A stretch of DNA of 64,000 nucleotides from Prevotella sp. 10(H) (GCF_000711235.1 NZ_JOMI01000007.1:744001-808000); one strand, 5' to 3'; shown: positions 18,355-26,421, counted from the first letter of the stretch. Made by a program: numbers and translations. Notes: a model not told the origin generated them from the letters alone.

Positions 18355-18627
18355 ATGGAAGTAAATGGAAAATTGACTATTGCTTGCGAAAGGTGCGGGA
18401 AAACTTATGATTTTCTGAAAGAAGACGTAAAGTTCATTGAAACAGAAAAGACTAATGATGAAGGTGAGTCCGTTTGGGAATTGAAGTATGATTGCTTAAG
18501 ATGTAAGAATTCGATAAGTATTAAGTATCAAATTGCTATTTCAAAGGATGGGAAAATAGAAAAGAAAAACCTTGATATTCAGGGTGCGAAAGTTATAGAA
18601 GACAGCTTCGAATTTATTAATCAGTAA
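18355..18627 (+). CDS. Small putative zinc-ribbon protein
   Basis: 90 residues, acidic and lysine-rich, with no signal peptide. Two CxxC pairs (C11-x2-C14 and C47-x2-C50) are spaced as in a zinc ribbon. I do not recognise a named family. It lies 12 bases upstream of a small DUF3008-like gene and the two share a terminator, so they are probably co-transcribed. A nucleic-acid-binding or structural role is possible but not shown. Confidence 0.6.
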   Translation: MEVNGKLTIACERCGKTYDFLKEDVKFIETEKTNDEGESVWELKYDCLRCKNSISIKYQIAISKDGKIEKKNLDIQGAKVIEDSFEFINQ

Positions 18628-18639
18628 TAATTAGATATT

Positions 18640-18810
18640 ATGCCTGCAAAAAGTGAGAAACAAAGACGGTTGATGGGTGCTGCCCTTTCTTATAAAAGAG
18701 GAGAGAATAAGAAGCCCAGTGAAGAAGTGAAAAAAGTAGCAGATGGTATGAGTGAAAATCAACTTGAGGATATGGCATCGAAACCTACTGCGAAAAAGAA
18801 GAGTAAATAG
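18640..18810 (+). CDS. DUF3008-like small basic protein (56 aa)
   Basis: A 56-codon frame from the ATG at 18640 to the TAG at 18810. It begins MPAKSEKQRRLMGAALSYKR, matching my memory of the DUF3008 family start (MPAKSKAQQRL-type), with a lysine-rich tail (TAKKKSK). It is cytoplasmic and strongly basic at both ends. It follows the zinc-ribbon-like gene by 12 bases and precedes a strong terminator by 20 bases, which supports a real gene. The function of the family is unknown to me. Confidence 0.7.
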   Translation: MPAKSEKQRRLMGAALSYKRGENKKPSEEVKKVADGMSENQLEDMASKPTAKKKSK

Positions 18811-18830
18811 GATTAAAGTTGTTTAATATA

Positions 18831-18865
18831 AAAGCCCTTGAAAGATAATCTTTCAGGGGCTTTTA
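18831..18865 (+). terminator. Strong terminator after the DUF3008-like gene
   Basis: A 15-bp stem with one G-U pair (18831-18845 with 18849-18863), a 3-base loop and TTTT at the end. It is near symmetric and likely bidirectional. Confidence 0.8.
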
Positions 18866-19060
18866 TATGGGTTTCACCATTCGCAAAATCAAAATTTGTA
18901 TTTTTGTAATATTATAATGGGGAACTGAGGATATATTATGCAATAAGAAACGAATATATCTCTATTATAAATCAAACATCCTATTTTAGATAGAATCATT
19001 GATGATAAATTTGATTCTTAATTAAAGAAATAATAAAAACTAATATTGACTTTTTAAGTT

Positions 19061-19396
19061 ATGGAAAAGATAAATATATTATGGACTACTGATAATAAAG
19101 ATACTATATTTAATATGATCTCTATGTATGCTATCAATTCTAAAAAAAGAGGTTGGTGGAAAGAAGTCAATGTTATCTTATGGGGTGCTTCCGTAAAACT
19201 TGTAGGAAATGATACACAGGTTCAAACAGAAGTTTTGGAAATGCTGCAAAATGGAATATCGGTGGAAGCCTGTAAGGATTGTTGTGATAATTTTAACGTT
19301 TCGGAGGTTTTACTAAAAATGGGCGTAAATGTAAGATATATGAGGCAGTTCTTGACTGAATATCTGAAGAATAATGAAAAATTAATTACAATATAA
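19061..19396 (+). CDS. DsrE-like family small protein
   Basis: 111 residues, cytoplasmic. The fold order looks like DsrE/DsrF: an early strand (INILWTTDNKDTIFNMI), then VNVILWGASVKLVGND, ISVEACKDCCDNFNVSEVL and MGVNVRYMRQFLTEYLKN. The CKDCC cysteines lie where family members often have a functional Cys. Members take part in sulfur relay or have unknown roles, and nothing nearby fixes the function. It is a single-gene unit with about 250 bases of otherwise empty upstream sequence. Confidence 0.6.
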   Translation: MEKINILWTTDNKDTIFNMISMYAINSKKRGWWKEVNVILWGASVKLVGNDTQVQTEVLEMLQNGISVEACKDCCDNFNVSEVLLKMGVNVRYMRQFLTEYLKNNEKLITI

Positions 19397-19401
19397 ATTA
19401 A

Positions 19402-19436
19402 AAGCGACAAATTAAAGATTTCTTTAATTTGTCGCT
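19402..19436 (-). terminator. Hairpin ending the tRNA-Gly/tRNA-Leu transcript
   Basis: AGCGACAAATTAAAG pairs with CTTTAATTTGTCGCT around a 4-base loop. On the minus strand it is followed by TTTAATTT, directly downstream of the tRNA-Leu gene. It also lies just after the DsrE-like stop and may stop both transcripts. Confidence 0.6.
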
Positions 19437-19441
19437 CTCGG

Positions 19442-19524
19442 TGCGCATGAAGGGACTCGAACCCCCACGACCGTAGGTCACTGCCACCTGAAGACAGCGC
19501 GGCTACCAATTACGCCACATGCGC
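19442..19524 (-). tRNA. tRNA-Leu (CAG)
   Basis: A type II cloverleaf with a long variable arm. The acceptor GCGCATG pairs with CATGCGC, the D-arm contains AATTGGTA, and the T-arm contains GGTTCGAGTCC. The anticodon stem CTGTC/GGCAG encloses the loop TTCAGGT, giving anticodon CAG. The discriminator is A. CCA is not encoded (ACCG follows). It lies 13 bases downstream of tRNA-Gly(CCC). Confidence 0.93.
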
Positions 19525-19537
19525 CTTTATTTTTTCG

Positions 19538-19610
19538 AGCGAAAAACGGGGCTCGAACCCGCGACCCCGACCTTGGGAAGGTCGTGCTCTACCAACTGAG
19601 CTACTTTCGC
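19538..19610 (-). tRNA. tRNA-Gly (CCC)
   Basis: 73 bases with acceptor GCGAAAG/TTTTCGC (one G-U pair) and discriminator U. The anticodon stem CGACC/GGTCG encloses the loop TTCCCAA, giving anticodon CCC. CCA is not encoded. It differs from the tRNA-Gly(GCC) at 20573-20645 at only about four positions, including base 34, so the two are clear duplicates. Confidence 0.93.
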
Positions 19611-19705
19611 AATTGGTGGTGTAAAATTAATACATTTTTTGAATATCCTGTATATTAAATGAAATTTATTCGCACTACAGCAAGGAAAATATTTATAAAC
19701 AATGA

Positions 19706-20209
19706 TTATTTTCTTTCTGTCATTTTTTGTATATCATCAGGTTTGAATTCTCCCAACAATCTCACAATGGTGCATTTTCTTTTTGTGTCATTGTAGTCAT
19801 TTCCTGTGAAGTAAGAAGTTATCATGATAAAGTCTGAAATTAGGCTCTCGTCTTTTGCTGATTTTTTTGTATAAATAATTATATCTCTATTGTCTACATT
19901 CATCTTTAGCGTCAAATCATAGCCTTGTGTACTTGCTATTCCTTCTGCATCAGTTTTCATAAAATTACCTGAAATAAAGGGCTTTGTGGTTTTGTCGTTC
20001 GTGTAAATTTCTACCTGTTCAAGAGAATTATTCAATTCGTTAATATTTATAGATCCAATCTGCATATCTGGAGTCATATTCAACATCGATTTTGTAATAA
20101 ATGTAGTGGCAATGGTATTTTCCTGCAGCCAGTTCTTAAACGGAGTATTTTGAGAGAAAAGTACTGAACTAAAACAGAGAAACAGGGCGATTAAGATTTT
20201 TGTTTTCAT
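19706..20209 (-). CDS. Exported DUF4252-like protein
   Basis: 167 residues with a signal peptide ending SVLFSQ, so exported. The middle resembles DUF4252: FITKSMLNMTPDMQIG, LNNSLEQVEIYTND, LTLKMNVDNRDIIIYTKK and ISDFIMITSY. There is no lipobox cysteine and no catalytic motif that I can name. It lies between two tRNA-Gly/tRNA-Leu pairs on the same strand. The 240 bases upstream, before the tRNA-Leu(GAG) terminator, show no gene. Function unknown. Confidence 0.65.
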   Translation of the reverse strand: MKTKILIALFLCFSSVLFSQNTPFKNWLQENTIATTFITKSMLNMTPDMQIGSININELNNSLEQVEIYTNDKTTKPFISGNFMKTDAEGIASTQGYDLTLKMNVDNRDIIIYTKKSAKDESLISDFIMITSYFTGNDYNDTKRKCTIVRLLGEFKPDDIQKMTERK

Positions 20210-20410
20210 AAAATAAAGTATTAATCAGATATTGGGCATTTTAAATATAATAGCAAGATAAATAAAGATTATTATATAATCGTCATTTTTATTGCAGTTA
20301 ATACTCTTTTTACTGGAAAAATCAACTGTGACCTATAAGGTGTCCGCAATAATTTTTATAGAAAAGGTTTATAGAAGAATATTAAATCGTAGAAGATGTA
20401 TTCCAAGTCA

Positions 20411-20449
20411 TAAAAAATAAAAAAGGACTCCAATTCCTTGAAATCCTTT
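20411..20449 (-). terminator. Terminator after tRNA-Leu (GAG)
   Basis: On the minus strand AAAGGA (20449-20444) pairs with TCCTTT (20427-20422), with further pairing inside, followed by TTTATTTTTT. Confidence 0.65.
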
Positions 20450-20450
20450 G

Positions 20451-20534
20451 TGCGCACGACGAGATTTGAACTCACACACCGTTACCGGCACTACCCCCTC
20501 AAAGTAGCGTGTCTACCAATTCCACCACGTGCGC
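20451..20534 (-). tRNA. tRNA-Leu (GAG)
   Basis: A type II cloverleaf of 84 bases. The acceptor GCGCACG pairs with CGTGCGC, and the anticodon stem CTACT/GGTAG encloses the loop TTGAGGG, giving anticodon GAG. It has a long variable arm, T-arm GAGTTCAAATCTC and discriminator A. CCA is not encoded. Confidence 0.93.
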
Positions 20535-20550
20535 CTACTTTTAAACAAAA

Positions 20551-20570
20551 AATGTGACCTTTGTCACATT
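20551..20570. repeat. Perfect inverted repeat between two tRNA genes
   Basis: AATGTGAC and GTCACATT are perfect inverse complements around CTTT. The core is TGTGA-N6-TCACA, identical in form to a CRP/FNR-type half-site pair. Lying between tRNA-Gly and tRNA-Leu in one transcript, it is more likely a processing hairpin or chance than an operator. Confidence 0.5.
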
Positions 20571-20572
20571 AG

Positions 20573-20645
<73 letters not shown>

Positions 20646-20730
20646 GTTAGCGTCTGCAAATATATAACCATTTTTTATTTTATCAAAATTTTTGGTCACT
20701 ACTATTTCAAAATATTTGCAGTTGCCCGTG

Positions 20731-21309
20731 TCATAGATCAGTATCTATATACATATCTGTAGTTAGTTGGTTTATCTTATCGTTCTTTTCTTTCTTTTCC
20801 TGAAATTTTTTCATTGTTTTGCCTGGTGAAGCATCACTGTATTCATTGTTAACTTCAGTTTCATCTTCTATAGATACTATTTCCCCTTTGTTTTTAGCAA
20901 TCAGTTTCAGGAAGTTTTTCTTTTCTTTTTCGTGCTTCTTTGAGTTTTTATCTAAAGGAGAGAGTTTAATGCGGGCTTTTAAGGCTCCCATTTTGGCCTG
21001 AGCATCTATTACATAGACTTTTCCAGCTTCCAGATTAGCTTCCACATAGTCGGTATTCTCGCTTTTGCCAATAAATACATGATAGCCGGGTTCACATTCA
21101 TAAGCAACGAATTTTCCGGGTTTTAATTTTCCGACCAATTCTTCTCCGTCATATATGGAAAAATTTATTAATGCTCCGACAGAGGATGTCCTTATAAAGT
21201 ATACCATACTTTTTCCTTCTGCTGGTTTTATTATTTCGACCTGAGGTTCCTGAGCAAGAGAAGCTAAGGAAAAGGATAATAAAACGAAAAATAAAAGATG
21301 TTTGATCAT
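20731..21309 (-). CDS. Exported DUF2846-like protein
   Basis: 192 residues with a signal peptide ending SLASLAQ. Residues about 33-110 resemble the DUF2846 beta domain: GKSMVYFIRTSSVGALINFS, YDGEELVGKLKPGKFVAYE, CEPGYHVFIGKSEN and LEAGKVYVIDAQAKMG. The C-terminal third is highly charged and lysine-rich (KNSKKHEKEKKNFLK and FQEKKEKNDK), perhaps a coiled coil. It lies 29 bases downstream of an outer membrane barrel gene on the same strand, so the two may be co-expressed. Function unknown. Confidence 0.65.
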   Translation of the reverse strand: MIKHLLFFVLLSFSLASLAQEPQVEIIKPAEGKSMVYFIRTSSVGALINFSIYDGEELVGKLKPGKFVAYECEPGYHVFIGKSENTDYVEANLEAGKVYVIDAQAKMGALKARIKLSPLDKNSKKHEKEKKNFLKLIAKNKGEIVSIEDETEVNNEYSDASPGKTMKKFQEKKEKNDKINQLTTDMYIDTDL

Positions 21310-21338
21310 GGTAAAATTCTTTTTAGTTTCGAAATAGT

Positions 21339-22058
21339 TTATTTTGAAGCACGAAAGCTAACATAAGCAGTTACCATAAAGTTGGATAAGCTCAATCGAT
21401 CCTTTTGTCCGAAATCTTTTCCTGAAACGGTTCCTCCTCCTGCAGATAATTTCAATCCTAATCCAATATAGTGATTAATATTATAATCTCCCGAAATGGA
21501 TGCGTATGAACCAAAAGCTGTTTTATTCATAGTATAAATGCCTCCATCCATATTTGCCTCGTCTTTGAAGAATACGGGGCCTATACCCATACTCATATAT
21601 AAAGTAAAGGTTTCACCTAAGTTGTAACGAAGGTTTGCAGTAGGCCCGACATAGATAAAAGTTGTATGTTCTTTCGCATTATTTATTAGAATATCTCCAC
21701 TGGTGAGAATACCCGACCCACTTGCTGTCTGCCGGTTATAATAGATGTTGAGTCCCAATCCAAAATGTTCTTTAAAAAAGTATTGCCCTTCCATATCGAT
21801 ATTAAACCCGTTTTTTAATTCATCTGTAATTTTATCTACAGCAGCATCCCCTGTTCTTAATGTTTTACCCAGCCGATGGGCATAACCGCCTCCTACCGCA
21901 AACCGAAAATCCCGATAGACAATAGCATCGTCTACTTTTTGATTATCAGAACTTTTTCTAACGGTTCTTCTTACCGATTGTGAATTTTCCTGGGCATGCA
22001 AAGGAAATAATACTCCAGCTAATAATGATAGCAAGAGTGTGTAGATTGCTTTTTTCAT
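21339..22058 (-). CDS. Outer membrane beta-barrel protein
   Basis: 239 residues with a signal peptide (cleavage near LFPLHAQ). The rest shows alternating amphipathic strands of a small outer-membrane barrel: RFAVGGGYAHRLGK, FNIDMEGQYFFKEHFGLGLN, TFIYVGPTANLRYNL, FTLYMSMGIGPVFF, YIGLGLKLSAGGG and the closing FMVTAYVSFRASK. It resembles small porin-like or OmpX-like barrels of Bacteroidota with no assigned substrate. A bidirectional terminator and an IS3 element lie just upstream of its promoter region. Confidence 0.75.
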   Translation of the reverse strand: MKKAIYTLLLSLLAGVLFPLHAQENSQSVRRTVRKSSDNQKVDDAIVYRDFRFAVGGGYAHRLGKTLRTGDAAVDKITDELKNGFNIDMEGQYFFKEHFGLGLNIYYNRQTASGSGILTSGDILINNAKEHTTFIYVGPTANLRYNLGETFTLYMSMGIGPVFFKDEANMDGGIYTMNKTAFGSYASISGDYNINHYIGLGLKLSAGGGTVSGKDFGQKDRLSLSNFMVTAYVSFRASK

Positions 22059-22141
22059 AGGTTAATTTTGTTAATGTTACTTCATCTCCGGATTAAAACG
22101 TAAATATATCATATTTATGTTAATGTTATAATGAAACGAAA

Positions 22142-22178
22142 AAAACTGCTCAATTGTATTTTGAACAGTTTTTTTTAT
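22142..22178. terminator. Bidirectional terminator next to the IS element
   Basis: AAAACTG (22142-22148) pairs with CAGTTTT (22066+100 offset, 22166-22172) with inner TCAA/TTGA pairs. It is flanked by A-runs on the left and T-runs on the right, so it can work in both directions. It was probably the original terminator of the leftward korAB transcript before the insertion. Confidence 0.65.
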
Positions 22179-22204
22179 TTGTCCCGTCCTAAAATAGGTT
22201 TACA
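22178..22204. repeat. Left inverted repeat of the IS element
   Basis: 27 bases perfectly inverse-complementary to 23496-23522. The element proper probably starts at TG (22180), as IS3-family ends read 5'-TG...CA-3'. Confidence 0.85.
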
Positions 22205-22220
22205 ACAAAAACAACTTATT

Positions 22221-22655
22221 ATGGAACATCAAGAAAATGAGTATTATGTCAAACGTACTCAAAAAGACTACAGCCTATCTTTTAAACTTCAAGTGGTTCA
22301 AGAAATTGAATCCCGAGAGCTCAACTTAACTCAAGCAGCTCTCAAGTATGGCATTCAATCAACCAGCACAATTCGCACTTGGCTCAGAAAATTTGGTACC
22401 TTAGACCGAGAATTACAAGTCAAATTTACTATGGAAAAGACTCCTGAACAACGGTTAATGGAACTGGAAGCTAAAGTTCGTCTGCTTGAAAAGCAAAAGG
22501 CGAGTTTAGAGAAGCAGCTTGAATTTCAACAGGATAAGGCAATCATGTTTGATATTATGATCGACATAGCCGAAAAAGAGTTTAATATTCCCGTCCGAAA
22601 AAAGTCTGTACCCGAAGCATCGAACGCTTCAAAGAAGAAAGGACAGCAACCATGA
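22221..22655 (+). CDS. IS3-family transposase OrfA
   Basis: 144 residues from the ATG at 22221, inside the IS; an upstream in-frame ATG at 22131 lies outside the element and is rejected. An N-terminal helix-turn-helix (about 15-60: YSLSFKLQVVQEIESRELNL, then TIRTWLRKFG) is followed by a leucine-zipper-like coiled coil (MELEAKVRLLEKQKASLEKQ). The C-terminal end overlaps orfB by 4 bases (ATGA). It binds the terminal repeats and, when fused to OrfB by -1 frameshifting, forms the active transposase in this family. Confidence 0.88.
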   Translation: MEHQENEYYVKRTQKDYSLSFKLQVVQEIESRELNLTQAALKYGIQSTSTIRTWLRKFGTLDRELQVKFTMEKTPEQRLMELEAKVRLLEKQKASLEKQLEFQQDKAIMFDIMIDIAEKEFNIPVRKKSVPEASNASKKKGQQP

Positions 22656-23491
22656 TTTATTCATGTGATGTCTTCGGGATCAGCCGACAGGCTTATTATA
22701 AACGAGTTGACAGAGCTAAGCAGAAACAAGCTTATGGCGAGTATGTTATATCCAAAGTTCAGGATGTTCGAGTGGCTATGCCCAGACTTGGAACTCGCAA
22801 ATTATATTACCTGTTGGGTTCTTCTTTGAATATTGGCAGAGATAAACTATTCAGTATCCTCAGGGCCAATAAAATGTTAATAAGTCCTGTTCGGTCATAT
22901 ACCAAGACTACTATGTCAAAACATTGGCTACATAAACATCCCAACCTGTTAAAGGATATGATTGTCTATCGCCCCGAACAGGTTTTTGTGAGTGATATAA
23001 CCTATATTAAATCAAAACAAAAGACACATTATCTGTCTTTGATTACTGATGCCTGTTCCAGAAAAATAGTTGGATATCATCTAAGTAATGATTTGGGTGC
23101 ACAAAGTGTATCTAAAGCTCTGAAAATGGCGATAAAGACTAGAGTTTACCATAACCCTTTGATTCATCACTCTGATAGGGGATTACAATATTGCTCTGAA
23201 TTATATCAGAAAATATTAGCTAAGAATAAAATTACTCCATCGATGACTGATGGCTATGATTGCTATCAAAATGCACTGGCTGAGAGAATTAATGGAATAC
23301 TAAAACATGAGTTCTTATTTACAAAATGCAATAACTATCAGCAATTAAGCCTGTTAATTAAACAATCTATTGATATTTATAACAATAAAAGACCACATTT
23401 GGCTCTGAATATGAAAACGCCTAACTTTATCCATCTGAAACAAAAAACCAATGAACATAAATCCATCGGTTCTTATACTATTTTAATATAA
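22652..23491 (+). CDS. IS3-family transposase OrfB (DDE integrase core)
   Basis: 279 residues. An HTH_21-like N-terminal part (YGEYVISKVQDVRVAMPRLG, TRKLYYLL) precedes an rve integrase core with the three catalytic acids visible: Asp in VFVSDITYIKS, Asp in IHHSDRGLQY and Glu in NALAERINGILKHE. A C-terminal YNNKRPHLALNMKTP motif closes it. It starts at the ATGA overlap with orfA, in the -1 frame. An A-rich stretch just upstream (TCAAAGAAGAAAGG) could serve frameshifting. It appears full length and intact. Confidence 0.9.
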   Translation: MIYSCDVFGISRQAYYKRVDRAKQKQAYGEYVISKVQDVRVAMPRLGTRKLYYLLGSSLNIGRDKLFSILRANKMLISPVRSYTKTTMSKHWLHKHPNLLKDMIVYRPEQVFVSDITYIKSKQKTHYLSLITDACSRKIVGYHLSNDLGAQSVSKALKMAIKTRVYHNPLIHHSDRGLQYCSELYQKILAKNKITPSMTDGYDCYQNALAERINGILKHEFLFTKCNNYQQLSLLIKQSIDIYNNKRPHLALNMKTPNFIHLKQKTNEHKSIGSYTILI

Positions 23492-23495
23492 ATCC

Positions 23496-23522
23496 TGTAA
23501 ACCTATTTTAGGACGGGACAAA
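23496..23522. repeat. Right inverted repeat of the IS element
   Basis: Perfect 27-base inverse complement of 22178-22204. The element proper probably ends at CA (23520), 17 bases from the korB stop. Confidence 0.85.
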
Positions 23523-23537
23523 AGATATAAAATTATG

Positions 23538-24569
23538 TCATTTTACTTCCCAGACATCTTTTGTCATCAAATAGTCTCTGAGTTTTCGTACCGGATTTTT
23601 TGCCTGTACCTCTTTTATCTGGTCTTCCACACTCTGATCGTAAGTCAATGCTTCGACATCTCTGATAACTCCCAAAGCTAATGGTAAGCCGTTTTCGGGT
23701 GACATCATTCCAAGTTTCATATGTAGGGTATTATCAATTGATTTTGCATCATGTATCAGAATATCATCTATTGTATAGCCGTTCTGGCCGATAATGACAT
23801 CTTTTAATTGCCATCCATCCATAACGAGACCTTTGTCCTTATTGGCTCCAAACAGCATTTTTTCACCATGCTTTAGTAGTATTGTACGTTCGGCTCTCCA
23901 TGCCTTATCCACAATATTATCGTGGATAGCATCATTAAAAATGACACAATTCTGAAGAATTTCTACAACCGATGCTCCTTTGTGCCTCGCTGCCAGTGTT
24001 AATATCTCAGTAGTATTTGCAAGATCAACATCTATACCACGTGCAAAGAAGTTTCCTCGTGCACCCAGCGTTAGCTCTACCGGACGAAACGGATCTTCTA
24101 CTGTACCATAAGGTGAGGATTTGGAGATAAATCCTCTGTCGGATGTCGGCGAGAACTGACCTTTAGTCAATCCGTAAATCTTATTGTTTAGCAATAATAT
24201 ATTTATATCTACATTCCGGCGAACAGCATGTATAAAGTGGTTGCCTCCGATAGCCAGACAGTCTCCGTCTCCTGTTGCCAGCCAAACAGATAATTCGGGT
24301 TTGGCTGTTTTTACCCCTGTGGCTACAGCTGCACCCCGACCATGTATGGTATGAAAACCGTACGTATTCATATAGTATGGCAATCGCGAAGAACAACCGA
24401 TACCGGATATAACTGCGGTTTTATGAGGTAAAATGCCAAGTTCTGCCATTGCCTTATAAAGGCAGTTGAGAAGAGCATGGTCACCGCATCCGGGGCACCA
24501 GCGTACATATTGATCACTCTTATAATCTTTGGCCGAATGTGTCGGGGCCATTTTAAAATTTGTATCCAT
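23538..24569 (-). CDS. korB: 2-oxoacid:ferredoxin oxidoreductase, beta subunit
   Basis: 343 residues, the usual size. It binds thiamine diphosphate and part of an iron-sulfur site: VRWCPGCGDHALLNCLY near the N-terminus, GIGCSSRLPYYM, HGRGAAVATGVK, and the ThDP motif VWLATGDGDCLAIGGNHF with a following NNKIYGLTKGQFSPTS. With KorA it interconverts 2-oxoglutarate (or a similar 2-oxoacid) plus CoA with the acyl-CoA, CO2 and reduced ferredoxin. Its ATG is 4 bases after the korA stop. An IS element now follows the stop directly. Confidence 0.9.
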   Translation of the reverse strand: MDTNFKMAPTHSAKDYKSDQYVRWCPGCGDHALLNCLYKAMAELGILPHKTAVISGIGCSSRLPYYMNTYGFHTIHGRGAAVATGVKTAKPELSVWLATGDGDCLAIGGNHFIHAVRRNVDINILLLNNKIYGLTKGQFSPTSDRGFISKSSPYGTVEDPFRPVELTLGARGNFFARGIDVDLANTTEILTLAARHKGASVVEILQNCVIFNDAIHDNIVDKAWRAERTILLKHGEKMLFGANKDKGLVMDGWQLKDVIIGQNGYTIDDILIHDAKSIDNTLHMKLGMMSPENGLPLALGVIRDVEALTYDQSVEDQIKEVQAKNPVRKLRDYLMTKDVWEVK

Positions 24570-24573
24570 CTGT

Positions 24574-26421
24574 TTATTCTCCTAATTTCAGTGTGAATGC
24601 TTCTATAAGGTCTGACACAGCAAAAGGCTGTCCTTCAACCTTATTGTAACGGGATACTGCTAATCCCGGTATTTTTTCTGTTAGGTAACCGGCTAGTTGT
24701 CCGTTGTTTTGCTCGGCTACAATTATTTTTTTGAATTTACTCAACACTGCGGCTGTATTTCTTGGCAGCGGACTGATAAAATGAAAATGAGCATAAGCAA
24801 CTTTTTGTCCTGCTTCGTTCATTTTTTCTACCGCTTCGCGTAGATGTCCGTATGTGCCGCCCCAGCCTATTACGAGTAAGTCGGCATCTTCTCCTCCGAT
24901 TAATTCTAGTTGAGGAATGTAATCGGCAATCTTATCTACTTTTGCTTGACGTGTATCTACCATTTTCTGGTGATTCGCAGCATCGGTGGATATTGCACCT
25001 GTGTTGTAATCTTTTTCAAGTCCACCAATACGATGGGTATAGCCTTCGAGTCCGGCTTCTGCCCAATAACGCGCCATTGTCTCATCGTCGCGTAGTGCGC
25101 TCCGCCATTCATTGCCTTTATATTGACTTACGTCGTGAGGTACGATTGGAGGATATTTATCGAGGTCCGGTATTCGCCATGCCGATGATCCGTTTGCAAT
25201 ATATCCGTCTGTCAGTAGTATAACCGGAGTTATATGCTCAAGTGCTATCTTCGATGCCCAATATGCCATATCAAAACAGTCGGTAGGACTTGCAGCAGCC
25301 ATTACTACCAGCGGACTTTCCCCGTTTCTTCCGTAAAGAGCCTGTCGAAGATCGGTCTGCTCTGTTTTTGTGGGTAGTCCTGTGGATGGACCTCCACGCT
25401 GAACGTCAATAACTACTAAAGGTAATTCTGCCATTACGGCCAGTCCGATAGCTTCGCCTTTAAGTGCAAGCCCAGGCCCGGAGGTAGATGTAGCAGCTAG
25501 GCTTCCGGCAAAGCTGGCACCTATGGCTGTACATACTCCTGCAATTTCATCTTCGACCTGAATGGCTTTAACACCTAGCTGTTTAAACTTTGTAAGTTCA
25601 TGTAGTATATCGGTAGCCGGTGTAATCGGATAAGAACCTAAGAAAAGTGGTTTCCCTGAATTTTCAGATGCAGCAATTAATCCGTATGCGGCAGCCGTGT
25701 TGCCGTTTACGTCTATATAAAAGCCTTTATCGACATTTACTGTTTCTACACGATATGATGATATGGTAGTATCCGTATTTTGCCCGTAATTGAATCCGTC
25801 GGCAAGCACTTTGAGATTAGCTTCCACTAATATCGGTTTTTTTCCAAATTTAGCTGTCAACATATGATTAGCTACGTCTAACGGCCTGTTGAATAACCAG
25901 CAAACCAATCCTAAGGCAAACATATTCTTGCTTCTCAGGCGCGATTTCATATCCATATCCATTCCTTCCAGACTGTTTTTGGTCAAGGAGGTTATAGGTA
26001 CAGAAATTATTTGCTGCGTAGTGAGGCCCAATTCATTAAAAGGTTCTTCGGTTGTGAATAATGCCTTTTCCAAGTCTCTTTTTGCAAAAGAATCGGTATC
26101 GATAACTATTACCGAATCTTTTTTCAAAAATTTCGCATTTACTTTCAGAGCCGCAGGATTCATTGCTACAAGAACATCTGTCTTGTCGCCTGAATTGTAA
26201 ATCTGATTTCCTAAATGTACCTGAAAACCCGAAACACCGGAAAGCGTTCCTTGAGGAGCCCTGATCTCAGCCGGATAATCGGGAAAGGTAGAAATTTGAT
26301 TTCCGAAGATTGCGGAAAGGTTTGAAAAAATGGTTCCGGTTAATTGCATTCCATCTCCGGAATCACCTGAAAAACGTATGACTATGTCCTTTACGTCCTT
26401 AATTTTTACTGTGTTTTGCAT
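24574..26421 (-). CDS. korA: 2-oxoacid:ferredoxin oxidoreductase, fused gamma-alpha subunit
   Basis: 615 residues. The gamma domain (about 10-200, VIRFSGDSGDGMQLTGTIFS and IRAPQGTLSGVSGFQVHLG) is fused to the alpha domain (about 235-615: GSYPITPATDILHELTKF, VEDEIAGVCTAIGASFAG, ATSTSGPGLALKGEAIGLA, QRGGPSTGLPTKTEQTDL). This gamma-alpha fusion is standard for KorA of Bacteroidota. No separate small ferredoxin-type subunit (KorD) lies next to it, which some relatives have. It forms an operon with korB and is read from a consensus -7 element near 26480. It likely serves the partial TCA cycle or reductive carboxylation in an anaerobe. Confidence 0.9.
   Translation of the reverse strand: MQNTVKIKDVKDIVIRFSGDSGDGMQLTGTIFSNLSAIFGNQISTFPDYPAEIRAPQGTLSGVSGFQVHLGNQIYNSGDKTDVLVAMNPAALKVNAKFLKKDSVIVIDTDSFAKRDLEKALFTTEEPFNELGLTTQQIISVPITSLTKNSLEGMDMDMKSRLRSKNMFALGLVCWLFNRPLDVANHMLTAKFGKKPILVEANLKVLADGFNYGQNTDTTISSYRVETVNVDKGFYIDVNGNTAAAYGLIAASENSGKPLFLGSYPITPATDILHELTKFKQLGVKAIQVEDEIAGVCTAIGASFAGSLAATSTSGPGLALKGEAIGLAVMAELPLVVIDVQRGGPSTGLPTKTEQTDLRQALYGRNGESPLVVMAAASPTDCFDMAYWASKIALEHITPVILLTDGYIANGSSAWRIPDLDKYPPIVPHDVSQYKGNEWRSALRDDETMARYWAEAGLEGYTHRIGGLEKDYNTGAISTDAANHQKMVDTRQAKVDKIADYIPQLELIGGEDADLLVIGWGGTYGHLREAVEKMNEAGQKVAYAHFHFISPLPRNTAAVLSKFKKIIVAEQNNGQLAGYLTEKIPGLAVSRYNKVEGQPFAVSDLIEAFTLKLGE

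Larger units (their letters stand above)
22180..23520 (+). mobile_element. Complete IS3-family insertion sequence, about 1341 bp
   Basis: Perfect terminal inverted repeats of 25 bases (TGTCCCGTCC at the ends) enclose two overlapping frames, orfA and orfB, with orfB in the -1 frame relative to orfA. The DDE residues are intact, so it may be active. No target-site duplication is visible: flanks read ATT on the left and AAA on the right. It sits 15 bases downstream of the korB stop, between korB and a bidirectional terminator, and interrupts no gene. Transcription of its genes opposes korAB. Confidence 0.9.

Noticed and set aside
19222-19509. Minus-strand frame containing LSSGGSDLRSWGFESLHAH
   Set aside because: It is a translation of the tRNA-Leu gene running into the shadow of the DsrE-like gene.
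22175-23525. Target-site duplication around the IS3 element
   Set aside because: Neither 3- nor 4-base flanks match for any reasonable choice of ends.
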